From positions 39,156 through 103,155 of the forward strand of contig CALMLL010000006.1 of NCBI GenBank assembly GCA_937868075.1: DNA of 64,000 bases, in the 5' to 3' direction. Every line of letters starts with the position of its first letter. The first letter of the stretch is position 1. Below, piece by piece: positions 27,221 to 36,513 of this stretch. The position numbers were made by a program, and so were the translations under genes. This stretch comes from an uncultured Marmoricola sp. (lineage in GTDB: Bacteria > Actinomycetota > Actinomycetes > Propionibacteriales > Nocardioidaceae). The notes beneath the pieces were generated by a model, which did no database searches, was not told where the DNA came from, and worked only from the letters and a program-made list of their open reading frames with translations.

Positions 27221-27874
27221 ATGGACCCCATGTCGAGTCCGCCGCACGCCCCTGATCCGGAGATCCCCGAGGGCATCCGCAGCGATGCCCGGGCGACCTG
27301 GCCGAGCCAGGAGTTGATCGACTCGTTCCTGGGCGGCTCGTTCGAACTGCACCCGGGCGAAGAGTCGGTCATCGATCTCGACGACCCGGTGGCAGTGGCC
27401 CAAGCGCGTGCTTTCCGCGACACGATGGGCCGGTTCTGCTCCGGGGTGACCGTGGTCACCGCGATGAGTCAGGGCAAGCCGGTGGGGATGACCCTGCAGT
27501 CCTTCACCTCGGTCTCGCTGTCGCCGCAATTGATCTTGATCAGCCCTGCCAAGACCTCCCGCGCTTGGCCGCTGATGCAGCGGGCGGGCTCCTTCTGCGT
27601 CAACATCCTGGCTGTGGATCAGGCGGCGGTCTCCAACACGATGGCGACCAAAGGAGCCGACAAGTTCGCCGAGGTGTCGTGGTCTCCGGCGGCCCAAACA
27701 GGTTCTCCGGTGCTCGATGGGACGCTCGGTCACATCGATTGCAGCATCCATGCGGTCTATGAAGCCGGTGATCACTACCTCGTGGTCGGCCGGGTTCGCG
27801 AACTTGTCACAACCGACAAAGCCGAGCCGTTGTTGTTCTTCCAGGGCCGCTATCGCGGGCTCCTGGAGGACTAA
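27221..27874 (+). CDS. hsaB: HsaB: flavin reductase component of 3-HSA hydroxylase
   Basis: 217 aa. The core from about residue 67 is the flavin-reductase split barrel: DTMGRFCSGVTVVTAMSQGKPVGMTLQSFTSVSLSPQLILI, SFCVNILAVDQAAVSNTMATKGADKF and a final YLVVGRVRELV...LLFFQGRYRG. It supplies reduced flavin to HsaA. Compared with M. tuberculosis HsaB the N-terminus is about 60 residues longer and carries SFELHPGEESVIDLDD. The start is uncertain: ATG 27221 or 27230, neither with a convincing ribosome-binding site. Six nt separate it from hsaC; last gene of the ring-cleavage operon. Confidence 0.88.
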   Translation: MDPMSSPPHAPDPEIPEGIRSDARATWPSQELIDSFLGGSFELHPGEESVIDLDDPVAVAQARAFRDTMGRFCSGVTVVTAMSQGKPVGMTLQSFTSVSLSPQLILISPAKTSRAWPLMQRAGSFCVNILAVDQAAVSNTMATKGADKFAEVSWSPAAQTGSPVLDGTLGHIDCSIHAVYEAGDHYLVVGRVRELVTTDKAEPLLFFQGRYRGLLED

Positions 27875-27930
27875 ACAGACATTTGCGACAAGTATTGTGA
27901 CCTGACTCACAGTCGGTCTAGTTTCCGCAC

Positions 27931-29568
27931 ATGCGATCTGTGCGACGTACAACGACAACGTGGGTGGCCGCCCTTGCAGCCGCTGCCCTGACCACGCTCG
28001 GCCTCCAAGGCACCGGAGCCGCAGCACCGTCTCGGGTACACGGACCGGCCACTGAACCCAAACGGGTCATGATCATCGTGGTGGACGCACTGTCTCGCCA
28101 GATCGTGAAGAAGTACGGCATGTCCAACGTGCAGCAACTCATGCGCGACCAGGTCAACAGTCCTCAGGCCTATCTGGGTCACCTGGGTTCGGTCACGGTG
28201 GTGACGCACAACGTGATCACCACCGGCGTCCTGCCCAAACACATGGGCTGGACTGATGACGGCTACCGCGACGTCGACGGGGTCATCGGACCGGTCGGCG
28301 GGATGTGGATCCCCAGCGACCTCAGCTCGACCCAGATGTTCGCGCTGCAACAGCATGCCGGTCACCCCAAGTTGGCCGACTACCTGCACACAGGTCGTCC
28401 CGGAACCAAGGTCTACACCGTGAGCCCCAAGCGCTACGCCGCCTGGGCGTACGGCGGGTCGACGGCCGACTCGATCATCACCTTCGGCAGCAGCGTCACG
28501 TGCCCCGACGGCAAGAAGTACCGCGCTCCCGACGGGGTCAACGTGCCGTCCTACATCAGCGACCTCTGCGGCCGTTACTACGTGCCGCGGCTCTCCGCAG
28601 GTGCCTATGACACCGGAGCCCTGCCGGCCAGCCTCTACTCGGTCGGTGACGACCGTTACGTGACCGGTCACGACGCCGCGCACCAAGGCGGTGACGTCTG
28701 GGCGGCCGATGCAGCGGTGGACATCATGCGCCACGACACCAACTGGAGCGGTCTTTTCGTGACGCTGCCCGGCGTCGACAAGGCCGCCCACATGTGGGGT
28801 GGCATCGACGACCAAGGTGGCGCCGACCCGATGACTCACATGGAGTGGGCCACCAAGGTCGCCGACGCCCAGGTCGGCAAGTTGATGGCCGAACTTCAGG
28901 CCCAGGACATGTTGAAGGACACCCTGGTCGTGCTGACCGCCGACCATGGTTCGGTCGTGGGTCGCCACTTCTACGGCGACACCAGCCCCGAACTCGACTA
29001 CGGCTACTACAACTGGTACTACGGGACCACCCTCGACGGCACCTACCTCCGCCCGCAAGCAGCCCTCAAGCCGCTCACCGACACCGGCAACGTGGCGCTG
29101 AGCTACAGCGACTCGATGATTCGTGCGTGGCTGACCGACACCAGCCCGGCCAAGGTCGCCGAGGCTGCCGGGATCATGGCCAAGATGCCTGGCGTGTCCG
29201 CTGTGTGGGTGCGCGACGGTGACCACTACAACCGGGTCTCGAAGATCAAGTGGCGCAAGATGCGTCATGGCTCGGAGAAGTCGTGGTACGCCCGGCACGC
29301 CCAGGAACTGGTGGACACCGAGGCAGCCGCCTACGGCCCCGAGGTGATCGCCACCTTGGTCGATGACACCACCTACTCGGTGGCCGGTGACCACGGCGGC
29401 ATCCAGCGCACCAGCCAGCAGATCCCGATCATCTTCGCGGGGTCCGGCCTGGGATCCACCGACCTGCAGGCCAAGATCCGCTCGGTGGACATCATGCCGA
29501 CCGTGCTCAAGGCGATGGGGATCCCGATCACCTCGCCGATGGATGGGCGGGCCTACAACCTTCCCTAG
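27931..29568 (+). CDS. Secreted alkaline-phosphatase-superfamily (type I phosphodiesterase-like) protein
   Basis: 545 aa with a clear signal peptide (RRTTTTWVAALAAAALTTLG, cleavage near AAAAPS). The mature part shows the alkaline phosphatase superfamily metal scaffold: MIIVVDALSRQI at the N-terminus, NVITTGVLPKHMGW around the expected nucleophile Thr, LPGVDKAAHMWGG, LTADHGSVVG and GDHGGIQRTSQQIPIIFAG. Such proteins hydrolyse phosphodiesters, pyrophosphates or phosphate esters outside the cell. Substrate unknown. Followed by a strong terminator, so probably monocistronic. Upstream, 27875-27930 is AT-richer and likely holds its promoter. Confidence 0.85.
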   Translation: MRSVRRTTTTWVAALAAAALTTLGLQGTGAAAPSRVHGPATEPKRVMIIVVDALSRQIVKKYGMSNVQQLMRDQVNSPQAYLGHLGSVTVVTHNVITTGVLPKHMGWTDDGYRDVDGVIGPVGGMWIPSDLSSTQMFALQQHAGHPKLADYLHTGRPGTKVYTVSPKRYAAWAYGGSTADSIITFGSSVTCPDGKKYRAPDGVNVPSYISDLCGRYYVPRLSAGAYDTGALPASLYSVGDDRYVTGHDAAHQGGDVWAADAAVDIMRHDTNWSGLFVTLPGVDKAAHMWGGIDDQGGADPMTHMEWATKVADAQVGKLMAELQAQDMLKDTLVVLTADHGSVVGRHFYGDTSPELDYGYYNWYYGTTLDGTYLRPQAALKPLTDTGNVALSYSDSMIRAWLTDTSPAKVAEAAGIMAKMPGVSAVWVRDGDHYNRVSKIKWRKMRHGSEKSWYARHAQELVDTEAAAYGPEVIATLVDDTTYSVAGDHGGIQRTSQQIPIIFAGSGLGSTDLQAKIRSVDIMPTVLKAMGIPITSPMDGRAYNLP

Positions 29569-29580
29569 CAACTAGACAGG

Positions 29581-29620
29581 AACAGGTGAGCCCGGGCCGG
29601 TCGGCCCGGGCTCACCTGTT
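29581..29620. terminator. Bidirectional intrinsic terminator
   Basis: A perfect 18-bp inverted repeat (AACAGGTGAGCCCGGGCC and its complement) with a 4-base GGTC loop sits 12 nt after the phosphodiesterase gene and directly at the end of the convergent CitE-like gene. The A/T ends give short U runs on both strands. It separates the two transcription units. Confidence 0.9.
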
Positions 29621-29621
29621 G

Positions 29622-30491
29622 TCAGCTGTTGAGGGCGGCGATGGCCTCGTGGATGCTCAAGGTTCGGCGGGCCGAGTCGACGTGGAGGTTCTCCACCATG
29701 CGGCCGTTGTACGTGACCACGCCGCGCCCTCGGCCCTCCTCCCAGGCCGCGATGATGCCGCGGGCGTCGGCCACCGCGTGGTCACTGGGGGCGAAGGAGG
29801 CGTTGGCGCCGTCGATCTGGCCGGGGTGGATCAGGGTCTTGCCGTCGAAACCCATCTCGCGGCCCTGTTGGCACTCGGCGAGGAAGCCCTCGGTGTTGCG
29901 TACGTCGTTGTAGACGCCATCGAGGATCGCCTTCCCGGTGGCGCGTGCGGCCAACAGGCACAGCCCGAGTCCGGTGAGGAGAGGCTGGCGACCCGGCACG
30001 TGCTCGGCGTACAACTCCTTGGCGAGGTCGTTGGTACCCATCACCAACAGGTTCAGTCGGGGGCTGGCTGCGGCGATCTCCTCGCAGTGCAGCATGGCGC
30101 GTGGGGTCTCGACCATGGCCCACAACGCGGTGTGATCGGGGGCTCCGAAGCGCTCGAGTTGATCAGCCAGCGTGAGCACTGCAGCCGCCGAGTCAACCTT
30201 GGGCACCACGATCGCATCCGGCCCGGCAGCACAGGCGGCCCGCAGGTCGTCCTCGTGCCAGCCAGTGTCGGCGCCGTTGACCCGGATCGTGAGTTCACGG
30301 CGCCCGTAGTCCCCGCTGGCCACAGCCGCGGCTGCGGCATCGCGAGCGGCGGGCTTGGCGTCCGGAGCGACAGCATCCTCGAGGTCGAAGATGATCGCGT
30401 CGCAGGCCAAGGTCTTGGCCTTCTCCAGCACCTTCTCGTTGGAGGAGGGCATGTAGAGGACCGAGCGGCGCGGTCGGAAGTCGGTGCTCAC
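29622..30491 (-). CDS. HpcH/HpaI aldolase / CitE-type CoA ester lyase
   Basis: 289-aa TIM-barrel lyase. Opening [20 protein letters not shown], metal/substrate motif [40 protein letters not shown], and [20 protein letters not shown]. These are the conserved blocks of CitE-like and (3S)-malyl-CoA thioesterase/lyase enzymes; no ACP-citrate lyase partner genes are present. GTG start overlapping the stop of the upstream lyase gene by 4 nt. A second paralogue upstream suggests a pair acting on related CoA esters. Substrate not determinable. Confidence 0.83.
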   Translation of the reverse strand: MSTDFRPRRSVLYMPSSNEKVLEKAKTLACDAIIFDLEDAVAPDAKPAARDAAAAAVASGDYGRRELTIRVNGADTGWHEDDLRAACAAGPDAIVVPKVDSAAAVLTLADQLERFGAPDHTALWAMVETPRAMLHCEEIAAASPRLNLLVMGTNDLAKELYAEHVPGRQPLLTGLGLCLLAARATGKAILDGVYNDVRNTEGFLAECQQGREMGFDGKTLIHPGQIDGANASFAPSDHAVADARGIIAAWEEGRGRGVVTYNGRMVENLHVDSARRTLSIHEAIAALNS

Positions 30492-31552
30492 GCGTCAACC
30501 TCGATCGCGTCGTAGGCGGCCCTGAGATCGGGATCGATCGCGGCCAGTTCCTCGGCCAGTCGCACCATGACGAGGCATTGCTTGAGAGAGGCGTCGTCCT
30601 CCATCTTGCCGTCCAGCATCACCGCGCCGGTGCCGTCGCCCATGGCCGCGACCACGCGACGGGCATGCCGGATGTCCTCCACGCTGGGGGAGAAGACGCG
30701 GTTGGCGATCGCGATCTGCTTGGGGTGCAGGCTCCAGGTGCCGACACAGCCCAGCAAGAACGCGTTTCGGAACTGGTCCTCGCAGGCGACGACGTCGGTG
30801 ATGTCGCCGAACGGACCGTAGTAGGGGTAGATCCCGTGCATGGCGCAGGCATCGACCATGCGGGCGATCGTGTAGTGCCACAGGTCCTGTTGGTACGTCG
30901 CGCGCGGACCCTCGATGTCGCCATCGACCGGGTCCTGGCGCACGAGGTAGCCGGGGTGGCCGCCACCGACCCGGGTGGTCTTCATGCGCCGATCCGCGGC
31001 CAGGTCGGCCGGGCCCAGGGATAGCCCCTGCATGCGCGGCGAGGCACCGCAGATCTCCTCGATGTTGGCCACGCCGCGGGCGGTCTCCAAGATTGCGTGC
31101 ACCAGGATGGGGCGATCCAGGCCCGCCTTGGCCTCGAGTTGGGCGAGCAGTCGGTCGATGTAGTGGATGTCCTCGGCCCCCTGGACCTTCGGCACCATGA
31201 TCACGTCGAGTTTGTGACCGATCGCCGGCACCAGTCGGGTGAGGTCATCGAGCACCCAGGGACTATCGAGGGCGTTGATCCTGGTCCACAGCTGGGTCGG
31301 TCCGAAGTCGACCGACTCCGCGATGCTCACCAGGCCCTCACGCGCGGCCTCCTTGTTGTCGGCCTTCACCGCGTCTTCGAGATTGCCCAGCAGCACGTCC
31401 ACAGTGCCGACCATGTCGGGCACCTTGGCGGCCATCTTGGGATTCGAGGGGTCGAAGAAGTGGATGGCCCGGCTCGGGCGAGCCGGGATCTGGGTCAACG
31501 GGGCCGGCGCTCCGAGCGCGAGCGGGCGGAAGAAGTCCTTGGCGGGTCGCAT
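30488..31552 (-). CDS. HpcH/HpaI aldolase, malyl-CoA/methylmalyl-CoA-lyase-like
   Basis: 354-aa member of the longer CitE/Mcl group. Features: [36 protein letters not shown] (metal-binding Glu-Asp), [48 protein letters not shown], and [18 protein letters not shown]. The ATG at 31552 begins MRPAKDFF; the frame upstream is without codon logic for this family. Probably cotranscribed with the following lyase. Possible roles include C4/C5 hydroxyacyl-CoA cleavage downstream of propionyl- or succinyl-CoA products; this is inference only. Confidence 0.82.
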   Translation of the reverse strand: MRPAKDFFRPLALGAPAPLTQIPARPSRAIHFFDPSNPKMAAKVPDMVGTVDVLLGNLEDAVKADNKEAAREGLVSIAESVDFGPTQLWTRINALDSPWVLDDLTRLVPAIGHKLDVIMVPKVQGAEDIHYIDRLLAQLEAKAGLDRPILVHAILETARGVANIEEICGASPRMQGLSLGPADLAADRRMKTTRVGGGHPGYLVRQDPVDGDIEGPRATYQQDLWHYTIARMVDACAMHGIYPYYGPFGDITDVVACEDQFRNAFLLGCVGTWSLHPKQIAIANRVFSPSVEDIRHARRVVAAMGDGTGAVMLDGKMEDDASLKQCLVMVRLAEELAAIDPDLRAAYDAIEVDA

Positions 31553-31637
31553 GCTGTGGACGCTAGCAGCGCGAACGCGCGGGTGAGTATGAGCCGCTTC
31601 ACGTCCGGGCACGGCGCCGTCGGCGGCGTACGGCAGG

Positions 31638-32576
31638 ATGTGCGCCATGGCCCCACGCAGCAATCTCACCAAGTTCGCCTGGCTCTCGATCGCCGCAGCG
31701 ATCGCAACCATCGGGTTGAAGTTCACCGCCTACCTGCTCACCGGGTCGGTCGGGCTCCTCTCCGACGCCGCCGAGTCGGTGGTCAACCTGGTGGCAGCCA
31801 TCGTCGCCCTGATCGCGCTGCGGGTGGCGGCCCAACCGGCCGATGCCGAGCACCACTTCGGCCACGCCAAGGCGGAGTACTTCTCCGCGATCGTCGAAGG
31901 CGTGATGATCTTCGTTGCCGCGGTCTTCATCTTGTGGACCTCGGTGCAACGGTTCCTGGCCCCTGCCCCGCTGGAGAACGTCGGCGTCGGTCTGGGTGTG
32001 TCGGTGTTGGCCTCGGTACTCAACGGAAGCGTGGCCTACCTGTTGATCCGAGCCGGCAAGCAACACCGCTCGATCACATTGGAGGCCGACGGCAAACACC
32101 TGCTCACCGATGTCTGGACCTCCGTGGGTGTGGTTGCGGGCGTTCTGCTCGTGGCGTTGACCGGCTGGCTGCGGCTCGACCCGGTGATCGCGTTCCTGGT
32201 GGGCCTCAACATCATCTGGACCGGCTACCACCTCATCAGTCGCTCCGTCGACGGGCTGATGGACCGCTCCTTCAACGAGGAGGAGTCCACGGCGCTCACC
32301 GAAGCTCTTCAGGAGTTCTGCACCGACGACGTGCACTTCCACGCGCTGCGCACTCGCGAGGCCGGACACCAGCGCTTCGTCTCGATGCACATGCTGGTGC
32401 CTGGCTCCTGGAGTGTTCAGCAGGGCCATGACCTCGCCGAGAAGGTGGAAGCGTCCCTGACTGAGAAGTTCGACCACGTCGACATCGAGATTCACATCGA
32501 GCCCAATGACGACCCCAGGGCCTTCGAGGCCGAGACCGTCGGGCTCGAGGTCAAGACCGACGGATCGGCTACCTAG
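31638..32576 (+). CDS. Cation diffusion facilitator (CDF) family transporter
   Basis: 312-aa metal exporter. Six hydrophobic segments are followed by a cytoplasmic domain. TM2 has the H/D pattern [20 protein letters not shown]5 [19 protein letters not shown], i.e. the metal-site D-x3-D/H-x3-D type arrangement. An HxxD-like loop ([14 protein letters not shown]) and a C-terminal domain with [22 protein letters not shown] and DIEIHIEP are typical. Likely Zn2+, Fe2+ or Mn2+/H+ antiport. ATG 31638 or the in-frame ATG 31647. Divergent from the lyases; its 3' end overlaps fadE33 by 8 nt. Confidence 0.9.
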   Translation: MCAMAPRSNLTKFAWLSIAAAIATIGLKFTAYLLTGSVGLLSDAAESVVNLVAAIVALIALRVAAQPADAEHHFGHAKAEYFSAIVEGVMIFVAAVFILWTSVQRFLAPAPLENVGVGLGVSVLASVLNGSVAYLLIRAGKQHRSITLEADGKHLLTDVWTSVGVVAGVLLVALTGWLRLDPVIAFLVGLNIIWTGYHLISRSVDGLMDRSFNEEESTALTEALQEFCTDDVHFHALRTREAGHQRFVSMHMLVPGSWSVQQGHDLAEKVEASLTEKFDHVDIEIHIEPNDDPRAFEAETVGLEVKTDGSAT

Positions 32577-33576
32577 CCAGTTCTGCGCGGACCTCGTGTG
32601 CCTGCCCGAGAAGCTGCCCCAGCGCGTGGCCGGCTTTGAAGATCAGATGGGCATCGTGCTCCCAGGTGATCGCAATGCCGCCGTGCAATTGCACCGTCTC
32701 GCCGGTGACGTGCGCACTCGCCTCCGAGCAGTACGCCGACGCGACCCTGGCCCGTTTGAGCAGCAGGGCCCGGGCATCGTCTGAAGCCGGGTCAGCCACG
32801 AACTCGACCGCGGCTGCGACTGCGCCCAGCGATGCGCTGCGGGCCGCCTCCACCTGCACCAACATGTCGGCCAACCGGTGCTTGATCGCTTGGAACGAGC
32901 CGATCGGCCGCCCGAACTGGACCCGGTCCTTGGCGTAGGCGACGGTCATGTCGAGTCCGCGTTGGGCGAGCCCGACCTGCATGGCGCTGACCAACGCTCG
33001 GGCGATCGCGGTCAGCACAGCAGGGTCAACCGCCCCGCCTACCGACGCGGTGGCTCCCCGGAGGGTGCCCAGTCGAAGGAACTGGTCCATGGTCGGGGTC
33101 AGGTCGAGCTCTGCTGCTGCGACGTGGGCCAGGAGGCCGTCGTCGATGGTGAACACGTGCTCGGCGGAACCGGCATTGAGTGCCAGCCCGCCGGCACAGC
33201 CGGGCCAGGCGATCGTGGCCACCTCACCGGCCGCGATCAGCGGAAGCCACTTCACTTTGGCCTCCTCGGTTCCCCACAGGGTCAGGGCAGTCGCGGCCAG
33301 AGTGGTGCCGAGCAGCGGATGGGGGACCAGCGCGTTGGTGAGCGACTCCAGGACCACCGCCGATTCGGCCAGGGTGGCCCCGGCGCCGGCGTACTCATCG
33401 GCGATGGGTAGTGCCGCGACCCCGATCTGGTCGCACATCGTCGTCCAGAGCGAGACGTCGTAGCCAACCGGGGTGTCCAGCGCGCGCCGACTCGCGGCCG
33501 AGTCGGCGCGCTTGGCCAGCAGGGCACCGGTGATCTGGGCCAACTCCTGTTGGTCGGCGGTGCGGCTGATCAACAT
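32569..33576 (-). CDS. fadE33: FadE33-like acyl-CoA dehydrogenase
   Basis: 335-aa acyl-CoA dehydrogenase of the smaller, partly degenerate type: IGVAALPIADEYAGAGATLAESAVVLESL, TVAYAKDRVQFGRPIGSFQAIKHRLADMLVQ and ETVQLHGGIAITWEHDAHL. The ATG at 33576 overlaps the fadE32 stop; sequence 5' of it is only fadE32. Third of three dehydrogenases (fadE31-32-33) placed as Rv3562-Rv3564 in M. tuberculosis. FadE31/32/33 act in HIP degradation, probably as mixed heteromers in which only one subunit carries the catalytic Glu. Confidence 0.85.
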   Translation of the reverse strand: MLISRTADQQELAQITGALLAKRADSAASRRALDTPVGYDVSLWTTMCDQIGVAALPIADEYAGAGATLAESAVVLESLTNALVPHPLLGTTLAATALTLWGTEEAKVKWLPLIAAGEVATIAWPGCAGGLALNAGSAEHVFTIDDGLLAHVAAAELDLTPTMDQFLRLGTLRGATASVGGAVDPAVLTAIARALVSAMQVGLAQRGLDMTVAYAKDRVQFGRPIGSFQAIKHRLADMLVQVEAARSASLGAVAAAVEFVADPASDDARALLLKRARVASAYCSEASAHVTGETVQLHGGIAITWEHDAHLIFKAGHALGQLLGQAHEVRAELAR

Positions 33577-34514
33577 GGCGCTCCCAGGCTCTCGAGGACG
33601 CGACGACGGTGGACCGTGGGAGTTCCCCATGCGCCGACCAGGGCGCGGACCCGAGTCAGCCACAAGGAGAGATCGAACTCGGCGGTGTAGCCGATGGCGC
33701 CGTGCACCTGCAGCGCGGTGCGCGCGGTCCGGTAGGCCGCCTCCGCTGCTCCCACCTTGGCCGCACTGACCGCCTGAGGAGTGGGGTCCAAAGCGGCCCC
33801 CCACACCAACGGGCGCGCGAAATCCACCGCGATCCGGCAGTCGGCCAGCTGATGTTTGATCGCCTGGTAGGAGCCGATCTCCCGGCCGAACTGACGGCGT
33901 TGCTTGACGTAGGCCACCGAGTCAGCCAGGACGCGCTCTGCACAGCCCAGCAGTTCGGCGGCACAGGCGAGGGTGGCGAGGTCCAGGCTTGAGGCGGCCT
34001 CGACGAGGTGAGCGGGACCGCTCGCCTCGAGGTCGAACAGACGCCTGGTCGGGTCGACCGAGGCGACCGACTCCCCGGCCGGCAGCCCTGTGGCCAGGCC
34101 CTCCTCGGTCAGCACGAATCGGTGTGTGGCCACATCGGCATCCAGTGCCAGTGGCGTGTGCGGGGGAGCAGCGAGGGTTGCCATCTCGCCAGCGGCAAGC
34201 CTCTCGGCCACCGGATCCTCGACGAGCCCGGGCAGGGCCGCGACGGTTTCGATCCAGGGTCCGGGCAACACGGCCCAGCCGATGGTCTCGAAGGCGACCA
34301 CCAGTTCGGCGGCACTCGCCTCCGCGCCGCCGAGGCGTTGGGGCACCATCAGCCCGTTGACGCCGAGTTCGGCCAGAGCGGTCCAGACCTCGCGTCCGGC
34401 GCAGTGGTCCCCGCCGGCCCAGCGGCGATTGACCGAGGCGAGGTCGAAGTCGCTCAGCTGACTGCGAAGCGCGGACTGGAAGTCCACCTGGTCCTGGGAG
34501 AGTTCGAACCTCAT
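33570..34514 (-). CDS. fadE32: FadE32-like acyl-CoA dehydrogenase
   Basis: 314-aa acyl-CoA dehydrogenase family protein: RFELSQDQVDFQSALRSQLS, ELGVNGLMVPQRLGGAEASAAELVVAFETIGWAVLPGPW, SVAYVKQRRQFGREIGSYQAIKHQLADCRI, TALQVHGAIGYTAEFDLSLWL. Length matches M. tuberculosis FadE32 (about 320 aa). ATG start overlaps the fadE31 stop. Together with FadE31 and FadE33 it probably forms the dehydrogenase(s) of the C/D-ring HIP-CoA pathway controlled by KstR2. The partner giving the active base is not certain from sequence. Confidence 0.85.
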   Translation of the reverse strand: MRFELSQDQVDFQSALRSQLSDFDLASVNRRWAGGDHCAGREVWTALAELGVNGLMVPQRLGGAEASAAELVVAFETIGWAVLPGPWIETVAALPGLVEDPVAERLAAGEMATLAAPPHTPLALDADVATHRFVLTEEGLATGLPAGESVASVDPTRRLFDLEASGPAHLVEAASSLDLATLACAAELLGCAERVLADSVAYVKQRRQFGREIGSYQAIKHQLADCRIAVDFARPLVWGAALDPTPQAVSAAKVGAAEAAYRTARTALQVHGAIGYTAEFDLSLWLTRVRALVGAWGTPTVHRRRVLESLGAPC

Positions 34515-35659
34515 CGGCTGCCTCGCAGTTCGCGCGGCAGGCCCAAGATCCGCTCGGCCACGATGTTGCGCTGGATCTCGTTGGTCCCGGCGTAGATCGG
34601 ACCCGAGAGGGAGAAGAGGTAGCCGTCGGTCCAGCGGTCCTGCACCTCGGCGAGTGGCCCGAGCAGGTCGAGGGCTGTCTCGTGGAGAGCGATGTCGAGC
34701 TCACTCCAAAACACCTTGTTGACCGACCCGGCAGCGCCCATGTCGCCACCCTGACTCAGTCGGGTCACGGTGCCCCAGGTGTAGAGCTGGTAGGCCTTGG
34801 CCCTGATCCAGGCGTCGGCGACATCGGCCTCGTTCTCCGGGGGGCAGCCCTGGCCGGCCCACAGGTCCACGAGCCGGTCCGCCGCGGCCAGGAACCGCCC
34901 GGGGGAGCGGAGTGAGAGCCCGCGCTCGTTGCCGGCAGTGCTCATCGCGACCCGCCAGCCGTCCCCGGGGGCACCCAGCACGTCGCGGTCGGGAACGAAC
35001 ACGTCGTCGAGGAAGATCTCGGCGAATCCGGCCTCGCCGTCGAGTTGGGCGATCGGACGGACCGTCACTCCGTTGGCGTCGAGGGGGAACAGGAAGTAGG
35101 TCAGGCCGTGGTGGCGCACCGAGTCCGGGTCGGATCGGAAGAGCCCGAACCCCCAATGCGCGTACGCCGCCCGCGAAGACCACGTCTTCTGGCCGTTGAG
35201 GACCCACCCACCGCGGGCGTCGTCGCGGGTCGCCGATGCCCGCAGCGACGCCAGATCCGAGCCGGCCTCCGGCTCGCTCCACGCCTGGGCCCAGATGGTC
35301 CGGCCCGCCCCCATGTCGGGCAGGAACCGCTGCTGCTGCTCGGTGGTGCCGTGGTCGAAGAGGATCGGAGCCAGCAGGAAGATCCCGTTCTGGGACACCC
35401 GCCCCGGCGCGCCACAGCGGTAGTACTCCTCCTCGAAGATCACCCATTGGGTCAAGGACGCTTCGCGACCGCCGTACTCACGGGGCCAGGAGACGACCGA
35501 CAGCCTTGCCTCGGCGAGTTCGGCCTCCCACTCCTGGTGCGCCCGGAAACCGGCCGCGGTGTCCATGCTGGGCAGCGGCGTGGTCGGGACGTGGCTGCGC
35601 AACCATGCGCGCGCCTCGTCCTGGAAGGCCAGGTCATCGGCAGAGAAATCGAGGTTCAC
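34511..35659 (-). CDS. fadE31: FadE31-like acyl-CoA dehydrogenase
   Basis: 382-aa full-length acyl-CoA dehydrogenase: WPREYGGREASLTQWVIFEEEYYRCGAP, FLPDMGAGRTIWAQAWSEPEAGSDLASLRA, GWVLNGQKTWSSRAAYAHWG, and the C-terminal YAGTNEIQRNIVAERILGLPRELRG with the FAD/tetramer signature. First of the fadE31-32-33 run; start and stop overlap those of echA and fadE32, indicating one transcript from the fadD3 promoter. Role by synteny with Rv3562: oxidation of a HIP-derived CoA ester. Confidence 0.87.
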   Translation of the reverse strand: MNLDFSADDLAFQDEARAWLRSHVPTTPLPSMDTAAGFRAHQEWEAELAEARLSVVSWPREYGGREASLTQWVIFEEEYYRCGAPGRVSQNGIFLLAPILFDHGTTEQQQRFLPDMGAGRTIWAQAWSEPEAGSDLASLRASATRDDARGGWVLNGQKTWSSRAAYAHWGFGLFRSDPDSVRHHGLTYFLFPLDANGVTVRPIAQLDGEAGFAEIFLDDVFVPDRDVLGAPGDGWRVAMSTAGNERGLSLRSPGRFLAAADRLVDLWAGQGCPPENEADVADAWIRAKAYQLYTWGTVTRLSQGGDMGAAGSVNKVFWSELDIALHETALDLLGPLAEVQDRWTDGYLFSLSGPIYAGTNEIQRNIVAERILGLPRELRGSR

Positions 35660-36513
35660 TCGCCCGCTTGCTCCTTGTTGCGCGCCGCCATCGACTTCGC
35701 GTCAAGACCGCCCAGGGAGTCGCTGGACACCTCGGCGTTGTGGGCGTGGGCGAAGTGGTGCAGGCCGAAGACCGAATCCATGCCGGCCCGCAGACCTTGC
35801 AGATCCTCGGCCTGGTTGATCGCCTTCTTGGTCAGCGCCAACCCGAAGCGAGGCATCTGGGCGATCCGCTCGGCCATCGCCACTACTGTCGACTCCAGGT
35901 CCTGTGCCGGGACCACCTGGTTGACCATGCCGAGTTCGAGGGCCCGCTGGGCGGTGAACCGGTCGCCGGTGAACAGGAACTCCTTGGCGGCCCGCGGGTT
36001 CATCACCCACGGGTGGGCGAAGTACTCCACTCCGGGGATCCCCATGCGGACGACCGGGTCACTGAAGAAGGCGTCGTCGCTGGCCACGATGAAGTCGCAA
36101 CTCCAGGCCAGCATGAGACCGCCGGCGATGCAGGCCCCGTGGACCATCGCGATCACCGGCTTGGGGATCTCACGCCAGCGTCGGCACATGCCCAGATAGA
36201 CCTCGGACTCGCGGGCGAAGCGCTTGTCGCCGCCCTCCTTGTCGACGTGGTCCCACCAGATGACGGCCTTGCGCTCGAAACTGGTGTCGACGTCGCGACC
36301 GGGGGTGCCGATGTCGTGACCTGCGCAGAAGTGCTTGCCGTTGCCGCTGAGCACGATCACCTTGACCGCGTCGTCGTCGACGGCCGCCTGGAAGGCCGCA
36401 TCCAACGCATAGGTCATCGCCGAGTTCTGGGCGTTGCGGTAGTCGGGGCGGTCCAAACGCACCCGGGCGATGGCGCCCTGGACCTCATAGGAGACGGGTC
36501 GCTCTTCGCTCAT
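35656..36513 (-). CDS. Enoyl-CoA hydratase/isomerase (crotonase), EchA13-like
   Basis: 285-aa crotonase: VRLDRPDYRNAQNSAMTYALDAAF, oxyanion-hole strand VIVLSGNGKHFCAGHDIGTP, second oxyanion segment IAMVHGACIAGGLMLAWSCDFIVASDDAFFSDPVVRMGIP. The usual hydratase Glu pair is partly replaced, so hydratase, isomerase or ring hydrolase activity cannot be decided. It lies between fadD3 and fadE31; in M. tuberculosis those two genes are adjacent, so the crotonase is an insertion relative to that order. Overlapping starts and stops place it in the same operon. Probably a HIP-CoA pathway enzyme. Confidence 0.82.
   Translation of the reverse strand: MSEERPVSYEVQGAIARVRLDRPDYRNAQNSAMTYALDAAFQAAVDDDAVKVIVLSGNGKHFCAGHDIGTPGRDVDTSFERKAVIWWDHVDKEGGDKRFARESEVYLGMCRRWREIPKPVIAMVHGACIAGGLMLAWSCDFIVASDDAFFSDPVVRMGIPGVEYFAHPWVMNPRAAKEFLFTGDRFTAQRALELGMVNQVVPAQDLESTVVAMAERIAQMPRFGLALTKKAINQAEDLQGLRAGMDSVFGLHHFAHAHNAEVSSDSLGGLDAKSMAARNKEQAGE

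Noticed and set aside
27907..29571. 554-aa minus-strand ORF over the phosphodiesterase gene
   Set aside because: The plus strand has a signal peptide and superfamily motifs; the minus frame is His/Val-rich noise.
29581..29620. Inverted repeat considered as a mobile-element end
   Set aside because: Single perfect hairpin at the convergent ends of two genes; a terminator explains it fully.
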